Source: Clostridia bacterium | GTDB lineage: Bacteria > Bacillota > Clostridia > Monoglobales > Monoglobaceae | Direction of reading: 5' to 3' | Length of the DNA stretch: 64,000 nucleotides | Assembly (NCBI GenBank): GCA_017546165.1 | Contig: JAFYXL010000025.1 | Span: 82,574 to 146,573, forward strand | Shown here: positions 25,947 through 32,613 of the stretch, in pieces | How positions within the stretch are numbered: position 1 is the stretch's first letter | Layout: the number at the start of each line of letters is the position of its first letter | Program-made: the position numbers and the translations under genes | The notes under the pieces: model-generated | Databases searched by the model: none | Told to the model about the DNA's origin: nothing | Seen by the model: the letters and a program-made list of their open reading frames with translations, nothing else

Positions 25947-26120
25947 TTATTTTTTCACTATTACACAAACTCCCGCACCTATAAGGCACAGACCCAACAA
26001 GGTGATAAGAACATACCTCGGTATTGCATATGCCAAAAACAAACCGCATCCCATTGCTATGAAAAAATATCCCACTGCACAGTTTGATCTTTTGCGGCAA
26101 CATCTCTTTTTCCTGAACAT
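25947..26120 (-). CDS. Small two-helix membrane protein upstream of spoVM
   Basis: 57 aa: a basic, Cys-rich N-terminus (MFRKKRCCRKRSNCAVGYFF) followed by a hydrophobic stretch GCGLFLAYAIP and a second helix ITLLGLCLIGAGVCVIV ending in KK. AGGTGG lies 10 nt before ATG 26120. It ends 15 nt before the spoVM start, so the two are probably co-transcribed. I do not recognise a family. Co-expression with spoVM would suggest a role in sporulation, but that is only inference. Confidence 0.7.
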   Translation of the reverse strand: MFRKKRCCRKRSNCAVGYFFIAMGCGLFLAYAIPRYVLITLLGLCLIGAGVCVIVKK

Positions 26121-26202
26121 TCAAATCACCCACCTTTTAATTTCATTATATTCCTTTGACCCAATTTGGTTACCCCTATTGTATTTTAGTTTTTATAACT
26201 GC

Positions 26203-26231
26203 TTGTTTTTTGCCTGTAACTGTGATACAAT
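26203..26231 (+). promoter_or_regulatory. Promoter of the yhaO operon
   Basis: TTGTTT (26203-26208), 17-nt spacer, TACAAT (26226-26231), 32 nt before the yhaO ATG. Confidence 0.6.
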
Positions 26232-26263
26232 GATAAAAACGATTTTTTGAAAGGAAGCCTCAG

Positions 26264-27391
26264 ATGAACAGTGTAAAAATTCTTCATACCGCAGACCTTC
26301 ACATAGGTTCAGGCCGCATCAATGTAAAAGGCGGGAAAGCCGAAATTGAGAATACCTTTCTCAGGATAATCAATACCTGTAAATCACAAAACGTTGACTT
26401 TTTGCTCATTGCAGGCGACCTTTTTGATACACCCTTTGTTTCTGCCGATGTTGCATCAAAAATAATCTCTGCAATGTCACAGATCCCCGACACCATAATC
26501 GTAATCTCCCCGGGCAACCATGACTGTGCTTGCCCCGGTTCAGTATATCTTAAATACGAATTTCCTGAAAATGTCATCATATTTAATTCATTTTTGAAAT
26601 ATCAAGACTTTCCCCAAAAGAATGTTCGGCTTTGGGGCGCAGGCTTTACCGACCGGTTTGAAAGCCTTCCTCTGCTTCAGTCAAATATTGAAAACAGCAC
26701 GGATCGTATAAACATTTGCGTTCTCCACGGCGAACTTGTAGCTGAAAATTCATCCGGTACATATAACCCCATCCACCCATCCACAATTGAAAAAAGCGGC
26801 TTTGATTATATGGCACTGGGGCACATCCACAAACGCTCGGATATTGAAAAGCTTGGAAAAACCCATTTTTCATACAGTGGTTGTCCGGATGGTATGGGGT
26901 TTGACGAAACCGGCTCTTTGGGGGTGTATATTGGTACTGTTTCAAAGGAATCCGCTAATCTTGAATTCCTTGAAATGTCCTCCCGAGAATACATAATCGA
27001 CAATGTTGACATCACGCTCTGCAAAAATACATTTGACATATCGGACAAAATTTTAAGCCGGGTAAAACAACATTACAGCGAAAAATTTACAGAAAATCTT
27101 TATCGTATTACACTTACAGGCACAGTCCCGGCAGATGTATCCCTGTCTATCGCTCAACTCGAGTCAGTACTTGGGGATACATTATATTATGCAGAAGTCA
27201 TTGACAAAAGTGATACTGATGTAACCCATATTGAAAAGTTGGCTACAGAAACATCCCTGCGTGGTATTTTTGTAAGGAAAATGCTTGATAAACTGAAATC
27301 CGCTTCCTTAGAAGAACAGCTTTTGTATAAAAATGCATTAAAAATTGGTCTTCAATCCTTTAGCAAAGGGGTGACTCTTGATGATAATTAA
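26264..27391 (+). CDS. yhaO: SbcD/YhaO-family metallophosphoesterase nuclease
   Basis: 375 aa; AAGGAAG precedes the ATG. Calcineurin-like motifs: HTADLHIGSG, AGDLFDTP, SPGNHDCACPG, LHGEL and LGHIHKR, in the order seen in Mre11/SbcD nucleases. The C-terminal ~130 residues are helical and probably bind the partner ATPase. It overlaps yhaN by 11 nt. YhaO with YhaN is an SbcCD-like pair thought to process DNA ends in Firmicutes; direct evidence for this organism is lacking. Confidence 0.88.
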   Translation: MNSVKILHTADLHIGSGRINVKGGKAEIENTFLRIINTCKSQNVDFLLIAGDLFDTPFVSADVASKIISAMSQIPDTIIVISPGNHDCACPGSVYLKYEFPENVIIFNSFLKYQDFPQKNVRLWGAGFTDRFESLPLLQSNIENSTDRINICVLHGELVAENSSGTYNPIHPSTIEKSGFDYMALGHIHKRSDIEKLGKTHFSYSGCPDGMGFDETGSLGVYIGTVSKESANLEFLEMSSREYIIDNVDITLCKNTFDISDKILSRVKQHYSEKFTENLYRITLTGTVPADVSLSIAQLESVLGDTLYYAEVIDKSDTDVTHIEKLATETSLRGIFVRKMLDKLKSASLEEQLLYKNALKIGLQSFSKGVTLDDN

Positions 27392-29762
27392 AAAAATAGA
27401 AGTTGAAGGTTTTGGCAAATTTACCAATAAAGCATTTGACTTTAATAATGGTTTAAATCTCATATATGGACACAACGAAGACGGCAAGACCACACTTATG
27501 TCATTTATCAAAATGATGTTTTACAGCAGCAGCAGTAAGACCGAAAAGGCAATTGACCTCTTTAAATCTCTGCGCAAGAAATACAGACCCTGGAACGGTG
27601 ATTCTATGTCAGGCACCATTGAATTTGAAACAAATGGTATGACATATCGGCTCCAAAAAGAGTTTTTAAAATCAGAGGCAAGTGATAAGACTAACATTTT
27701 TTGCATTACTACCGGAGAAAACATCCAGATAGAAAATAAAAACGATGCGGGAGAGTACTTTTTCGGTATGAATCTTGAAGAATTTGAGCGCAGCATCTTT
27801 ATTGGTCAAAACGGTGGTTTTACAGCAGACAGTACAGGAGACAGCCTTGCTATGCGTATTTCAAATCTTTCGGTTTCAGGAGATGAAAATATCTCACAGG
27901 ACCTTATATTAAAGCGTCTTTCAAGCGCCGCAGAAGAACTTGTCTCAAAAAGCCACAAAAAAGGCCTTCTGGTTGAGGCAGAAAAAAGACTTGAAGAATT
28001 GCAAATGGAGAAGCAGAAACTTTTGCAACTTGAGGAAGACCAAAAGGATATTGAAATCCATATTACTAAGCTTTCAGCAGAGATACAAGGCCTTGAGAAT
28101 GACCTTAATGCACTATCTGACAGCGAAAAGATAGAATCTGCAAAAAAAGAACTAAACGCATTTTACACACTTCACAACAAGCTCAATCTCCTAAAAGCAG
28201 TAAAAGGACAATTGGCGGTATATAATGCCACCACAGCAGATATGGAAAAGTATGCGGATTCGGCAAAAGAACTAAACCAAAAAATCGAAGACAGTCTTGC
28301 CATTATTCAAGAAACTTCCTCCTCCAAAAATATTACTATATCCGATGAGGAATACTCAAAGCTCACAGACCTTGATAAAAAATGCACTGAACTCAGGCAA
28401 GACCTGGGGGTTATCCGTGAGCGTATAACCGCTCTTGAATTGGAGCTTGCTGACAAAACAAAAACTGCAACAAGGCTTTCACAAACCATTGCAGCATCTG
28501 TTTTGGGAATATCTGCGGTAGTATCAGTAGTTTCCTATTTGCTTTTACCCTATGGCACATATATGGGTATTGGTATCCTTGGCATTGGAATAATTTTATT
28601 TATATCATTACTTCTGACCGCAAAAAAGCGCGCACTTTCAAAATTTACTGTTCAGTTGGTAAAGCGTGATATCGACGGAGCAATACGAGGCCTTTGTCAT
28701 TTTGATGAATCAATGATTGACAAATCCGCCACTCTTTTGGAATCAGAGTTTAACGCAAAGCTTTCTGATGCTGTTTGGTCTCTGTCGCAAGGATTATCCC
28801 TCCACGGCATTGGCAGTGTTTCTGAATTAAAAACAAAATCCGCACCGGCTCAGGCAGAAAACATCAAAGCTCTTACAGAGGAATTAATGCTGCAAAAGGA
28901 ACAATTTATAGCCCTTGGGTGTACTATAAAACCAATTTCAACTTTTTCTGCTGCAAAGATACTCTTTGTCGAGCTTTGTGAAAGCCTCAGTAAATTCAAA
29001 TCACTTTCAAACGAAATTGAAACCATATGTGCTGCAACAGGCATCACCGATACTTCTGAGGATTTTGTGTCAGGCAAGATAAAGTCTTTGGGTGAATTTA
29101 TCCAAAATGCCCCAAAAACTCAAATAGTCAACGAATCCTCTCACAACCAGATACGCATTGAGCTTGGTGAAAAACGTGCTCTTCTTAACAAGTATCAGGC
29201 ACAAATCAAGCACCCTGAACGAAATATTTCAGAAGTAACTAAAGAAATTAAATTAACTATGTCTCATATCAATGACCTTAAACAAAGATTTTCCGAAATC
29301 AATCTCGCTATCGAAGTAATGAATGAGGCAATTCTTGATACAAACAAAGGTCTTGGCTCACACCTGAGCAAAAAGGTAAGCGAATACCTTGCAAAAATAT
29401 CCGGCGGCAAATACACGGATGTGCTGGTTCCCCGAGATTTAAGTCTTGAAACCCGCAGCCAGAACAGTCAAACTTTTCACGAGTGGAAATACCTCAGCAG
29501 CGGTGCGATTGACAGGATTTATCTTGCCCTTCGTCTGGCTATGACCGATATACTGGCAGAAAAGCACGAAACTCTGCCCCTGTTCTTGGACGATATTCTC
29601 TCGCAATACGATGATGACGCCTGTGAGACTTCATTGAAATTCTTAAAAGAATATTTTGAAACTTCCGGTTCTGTATCCCAAATGATATTTTTTACCTGCC
29701 ACAAGAACATTCTTGACCTTGCAAAAAATATTTTTGACGATGCCAAAGAAATTTCACTTTAA
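27381..29762 (+). CDS. yhaN: SbcC/YhaN-like AAA ATPase with central coiled coil and membrane hairpin
   Basis: 793 aa from ATG 27381 (a TTG 3 nt earlier is also possible). Walker A GHNEDGKTTLMSF is near residue 30 and Walker B LPLFLDDILSQYD near the C-terminus, with signature YLSSGAIDRIYLALRLAM just before it. The middle is coiled coil, interrupted at about residues 370-415 by two hydrophobic segments (IAASVLGISAVVSVVSYLLL and GIGILGIGIILFISLLL), so part of the protein may be membrane-anchored, as in YhaN. Translation is probably coupled to yhaO. Confidence 0.87.
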   Translation: MIIKKIEVEGFGKFTNKAFDFNNGLNLIYGHNEDGKTTLMSFIKMMFYSSSSKTEKAIDLFKSLRKKYRPWNGDSMSGTIEFETNGMTYRLQKEFLKSEASDKTNIFCITTGENIQIENKNDAGEYFFGMNLEEFERSIFIGQNGGFTADSTGDSLAMRISNLSVSGDENISQDLILKRLSSAAEELVSKSHKKGLLVEAEKRLEELQMEKQKLLQLEEDQKDIEIHITKLSAEIQGLENDLNALSDSEKIESAKKELNAFYTLHNKLNLLKAVKGQLAVYNATTADMEKYADSAKELNQKIEDSLAIIQETSSSKNITISDEEYSKLTDLDKKCTELRQDLGVIRERITALELELADKTKTATRLSQTIAASVLGISAVVSVVSYLLLPYGTYMGIGILGIGIILFISLLLTAKKRALSKFTVQLVKRDIDGAIRGLCHFDESMIDKSATLLESEFNAKLSDAVWSLSQGLSLHGIGSVSELKTKSAPAQAENIKALTEELMLQKEQFIALGCTIKPISTFSAAKILFVELCESLSKFKSLSNEIETICAATGITDTSEDFVSGKIKSLGEFIQNAPKTQIVNESSHNQIRIELGEKRALLNKYQAQIKHPERNISEVTKEIKLTMSHINDLKQRFSEINLAIEVMNEAILDTNKGLGSHLSKKVSEYLAKISGGKYTDVLVPRDLSLETRSQNSQTFHEWKYLSSGAIDRIYLALRLAMTDILAEKHETLPLFLDDILSQYDDDACETSLKFLKEYFETSGSVSQMIFFTCHKNILDLAKNIFDDAKEISL

Positions 29763-29796
29763 TTGCATATAATATTAAGGAAGAAGGACGACCAAT

Positions 29797-30408
29797 ATGG
29801 CAATGACAATAACATATGAATTTGGAGGATCCCTTTACGTAAATTTTACAAACCAATGCAGCAATGACTGTGTTTTTTGTCTGCGCAATAATCACGACAA
29901 TGTAAACGGTGAAGACAATCTTTGGCTTGACCACGAGCCCACATTTGACGAAATAAAAGCAGATTTTGAAAAACGCGATATGAAATCTTATAATTGGGTG
30001 GTTTTTTGCGGATATGGTGAGCCCCTTATGAAATTTGACATTTGTATAAAAACCGCAAAATGGCTCAAGGCAACATACCCTCATATAAAAATCCGAATCA
30101 ACACCAACGGTCAGGTAAATATGATTGAAAAACGCGATGTGACGCCTGAATTTCACAAAATTATTGACGCCCTTTCAATCAGCCTCAATGCCCCCGACGC
30201 AAAGCGATATGACCAGCTTTGCAAAAGCACATTTGGCGAAGCTGCCTTTGCGGGTCTTTTAGACTTTGCAAAAAAAGCAAAAAAGTATGTTCCATCGGTT
30301 ACCCTGTCCATTGTTGATAAAGACTTGACTTGCGAGGATATCGACAAATGCAAAGCTTTGGCAAAAGATTGCAATGTTTCATTCAGAATTCGTGAATATA
30401 TTGAATAA
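29797..30408 (+). CDS. TatD-linked-type radical SAM protein
   Basis: 203 aa. Radical SAM cluster motif CSNDCVFC (Cys-x3-Cys-x2-Cys) at residues ~26-33, then WVVFCGYGEPLMK and IRINTNGQVNM, the GEP and strand motifs of the fold. Size and sequence resemble the short radical SAM proteins often found next to TatD nucleases (TIGR04038); no tatD lies in this window. Substrate unknown. It is in a run of plus-strand genes after yhaN. Confidence 0.83.
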   Translation: MAMTITYEFGGSLYVNFTNQCSNDCVFCLRNNHDNVNGEDNLWLDHEPTFDEIKADFEKRDMKSYNWVVFCGYGEPLMKFDICIKTAKWLKATYPHIKIRINTNGQVNMIEKRDVTPEFHKIIDALSISLNAPDAKRYDQLCKSTFGEAAFAGLLDFAKKAKKYVPSVTLSIVDKDLTCEDIDKCKALAKDCNVSFRIREYIE

Positions 30409-30426
30409 CAGAAGGGTTTGACAATT

Positions 30427-31323
30427 ATGCAGTTTGAAATCAAACCGGTCACTTTGAAGGATAAGCCCCTTTTTGACCGATACTTTTCTTTAAATAACGG
30501 AATCAATTCCGAATACACTTTTACCAATATGTTTATGTGGCAAAAAAGCTACAACATACGCTATGCTGTAATTGACAATATGCTTTGCATATTGTCCCAG
30601 CACGGCAGCGGGGCTGAAACCGTTAACTTCCCATTGGGGGAAGGCGATGTAAAACCTGTTATCTCATCGCTCCTTGAATATTTTAAAAATTCAGGACAAA
30701 GCCCCCTTATCAGGATTTACAGCGAAGATGAAATTAATCGGCTAAATCAAGCGTTCCCCGATGCCTTTATCCTCACCAAGGACCGCAACTCCTTTGACTA
30801 TGTTTATAAAATTAATGACCTCATAGAGCTACGGGGCAGCGACTATCACGCTAAAAAGAATCATATAAATCGTTTTTTGGCAAAGTATTCCTATGAATAT
30901 ATCAACATAACAAATGATAACTTGCATCTTTGCTATGATATGTTTGAGCGTTGGTGTGACAGTAAAATTTATACCATTTCAGGTATTGAGGAGCAACGAG
31001 AAGCCGTAAAAATACTTTTTAACAATTTTGACAAACTCAACCTTGTGGGCGGTGGTATCACAGTTGATAATAATATAGTGGCATTTTCAATCGGCGAAGT
31101 TTTAAATGCTGATAAATCGATGGTTGTAATTCATCTTGAACACGCAGATACAAATTTCCAAGGCAGCTTTCCCTTTATCAATCAGCAATTTTTAGTTCAT
31201 AGTTGGGATAACTTTGAATATGTAAATCGTGAAGAAGATATGGGGCTTGCCGGGCTCAGACGGGCAAAACAATCATACCGCCCTTGTCTTATGGTTGAAA
31301 AATATATTGCTTCACTTATTTAA
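30427..31323 (+). CDS. DUF2156 protein (GNAT-like, LPG-synthase C-terminal domain family)
   Basis: 298 aa from ATG 30427 (GAAGGG 10 nt upstream). Starts FEIKPVTLKDKPLFDRYFS and contains NMFMWQKSYN, SDYHAKKNHINRF and GGGITVDNNIVAFSIGE, then FINQQFL and EDMGLAGLRRAKQSYRP. This is the soluble DUF2156 fold of two GNAT-like halves that in MprF transfers aminoacyl groups to phosphatidylglycerol; no membrane domain is present here, so the acceptor is unknown. It follows the radical SAM gene closely. Confidence 0.82.
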   Translation: MQFEIKPVTLKDKPLFDRYFSLNNGINSEYTFTNMFMWQKSYNIRYAVIDNMLCILSQHGSGAETVNFPLGEGDVKPVISSLLEYFKNSGQSPLIRIYSEDEINRLNQAFPDAFILTKDRNSFDYVYKINDLIELRGSDYHAKKNHINRFLAKYSYEYINITNDNLHLCYDMFERWCDSKIYTISGIEEQREAVKILFNNFDKLNLVGGGITVDNNIVAFSIGEVLNADKSMVVIHLEHADTNFQGSFPFINQQFLVHSWDNFEYVNREEDMGLAGLRRAKQSYRPCLMVEKYIASLI

Positions 31324-31333
31324 AATGGAATAC

Positions 31334-31394
31334 AAAATCACATCCTTGTGTATATATGTAGTGTGGACAACTATTTGACAAAGGATGTGATTTT
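31334..31394 (+). promoter_or_regulatory. Perfect 14-bp inverted repeat covering the bofA ribosome site
   Basis: AAAATCACATCCTT (31334-31347) pairs with AAGGATGTGATTTT (31381-31394), 33 nt apart, followed by T3-G-T6. The right arm contains the probable ribosome site AAGGATG for bofA. In RNA from upstream genes this structure would both resemble a terminator and hide the bofA site, so bofA may be read only from a shorter transcript. Confidence 0.65.
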
Positions 31395-31395
31395 T

Positions 31396-31662
31396 TTGTT
31401 TTTTGACAGTACTTCCATTTTTGCATATGCAGTTGGACTTGTTTTGGTTTTTGTCATATGCAGAATATTTATAAAACCAATCAAGTGGATTTTAAAGCTT
31501 GTAATCAATGGCATTTTAGGAGGCCTTATTCTTGCCGCAGTGAACTTTGTTGGCGGTTTTGCAGGAATAACCATTGTTATAAGCCCTCTCTCCGCACTTT
31601 TGGTAGGTCTTTTGGGCGTACCGGGTGTTTTGTTGGTAGCCCTGCTGCAATATTTTCTTTGA
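31396..31662 (+). CDS. bofA: BofA-family pro-sigma-K processing inhibitor
   Basis: 88 aa from TTG 31396 (AAGGA 10 nt upstream), the same length as Bacillus subtilis BofA (87 aa); longer starts lack a ribosome site. Two or three membrane segments with the family C-terminus SPLSALLVGLLGVPGVLLVA. BofA holds the SpoIVFB protease inactive in the outer forespore membrane until engulfment signals arrive. Together with spoVM it shows the cell can sporulate. The ribosome site lies inside a strong inverted repeat. Confidence 0.85.
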   Translation: MFFDSTSIFAYAVGLVLVFVICRIFIKPIKWILKLVINGILGGLILAAVNFVGGFAGITIVISPLSALLVGLLGVPGVLLVALLQYFL

Positions 31663-31688
31663 AATCATAGTTATTTTTTACAAAATTA

Positions 31689-31716
31689 TTGACAAATTTT
31701 TCATTTGATGTATAAT
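31689..31716 (+). promoter_or_regulatory. Promoter of the thiT riboswitch transcript
   Basis: TTGACA (31689-31694), 16-nt spacer, TATAAT (31711-31716), just upstream of the TPP aptamer. Confidence 0.85.
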
Positions 31717-31726
31717 AAACTTAGCA

Positions 31727-31825
31727 AAAGGGGGAGCTCGTGCAATCGGGCTGAGAGTAAGCGTATTGCCGCTTAGACCCATACAACCTGATTTGGGTAA
31801 TGCCAACGAAGGGATTATAGCTTAG
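31727..31825 (+). promoter_or_regulatory. TPP riboswitch (THI element)
   Basis: The conserved THI core is clear: GGGGAGCTCG, GGGCTGAGAGTAAG, GACCCATACAACCTGAT, GGGTAATGCCAACGAAGGG. The CUGAGA and ACCUGAU boxes bind the pyrimidine and pyrophosphate ends of thiamin diphosphate. It is followed by a terminator, so thiT should be switched off when TPP is abundant. Confidence 0.97.
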
Positions 31826-31832
31826 ATGTATC

Positions 31833-31866
31833 AAGGTTATATCCATTCGGATATAACCTTTTTTCA
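31833..31866 (+). terminator. Riboswitch expression-platform terminator
   Basis: Perfect 12-bp stem AAGGTTATATCC (31833-31844) / GGATATAACCTT (31849-31860), loop ATTC, then T5, between the TPP aptamer and thiT. Confidence 0.92.
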
Positions 31867-31948
31867 TTCTGATTTGAAGCAAAGCGCGCGGTTTCAAAAA
31901 GCTATCCGTCAGATGCCTTTTGCAATAAAACGAAAGGAATGATTTTTT

Positions 31949-32578
31949 ATGAAAACTAAAAGAATGGTAACCTGCGCTATGATGGTTGCAATAGCCACGG
32001 TGCTATCTGCCATAAAACCGTTTGCCCTGCCTTTTGGTGGGGGCATAACACTGGTTTCTATGATGCCTATTTGTCTGATAGCATACATTTATGGCACAAA
32101 GGTGGGGATGCTTTCGGCATTCGTTTACAGTATAGCACAAATGATGCTTGACCCTCACGTGATCGGGGCGGCATTTTTGCCCGGTGAGGAGCAAATGATT
32201 TTTGGCAAGGCTGTTTTAATGTGTATTTTGGACTACACCTTGGCATTTACAGTCCTGGGATTTAGCGGTATTTTTAAGGGTAAGTTGAAGAACGATTTTA
32301 CCTCTGTTACATTGGGGGCAATTCTTTCCACCACACTTCGTTACCTGTGTCATATTGCGTCCGGCTATATACTCTGGGGCAGCTATGCACAATGGTTTTT
32401 CTCTCAGGAAGGTTTTTATCGTATTGGACAATCTATACTTAACACATTTTCAGGCAATGGTCTGGCTCTGATTTATTCTGTGTTCTATAACGGTCTTTAT
32501 ATGGTACCTGAAATAATCCTGACTGCCATTATTACCCCGCTTGTATATCAGGCCCTTAAAAAAGGACAAGTTATATAA
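31949..32578 (+). CDS. thiT: Thiamine ECF transporter S-component ThiT
   Basis: 209 aa, six membrane helices. ThiT signatures: PFALPFGGGITLVSMMPICL, LDYTLAFTVLGFSG and RYLCHIASGYILWGSYA, the last including aromatic and His residues that pack around thiamine. It binds thiamine at the membrane and needs the shared EcfAA'T module, encoded elsewhere. Controlled by the TPP riboswitch upstream. GAAAGGA precedes the ATG. Confidence 0.95.
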   Translation: MKTKRMVTCAMMVAIATVLSAIKPFALPFGGGITLVSMMPICLIAYIYGTKVGMLSAFVYSIAQMMLDPHVIGAAFLPGEEQMIFGKAVLMCILDYTLAFTVLGFSGIFKGKLKNDFTSVTLGAILSTTLRYLCHIASGYILWGSYAQWFFSQEGFYRIGQSILNTFSGNGLALIYSVFYNGLYMVPEIILTAIITPLVYQALKKGQVI

Positions 32579-32580
32579 TA

Positions 32581-32607
32581 AAAAAACACCCGAAAGGGTG
32601 TTTTTTT
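32581..32607. terminator. Bidirectional terminator between thiT and UPF0182 gene
   Basis: AAAAAACACCC (32581-32591), GAAA tetraloop, GGGTGTTTTTT (32596-32606); A and T runs on both sides serve the convergent genes. Confidence 0.92.
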
Positions 32608-32613
32608 ATTATG

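Noticed and set aside
25876..26250. 124-codon plus-strand open frame downstream of rpmB
   Set aside because: It is antisense to spoVM and its partner, which have clear ribosome sites, known length and conserved gene order.
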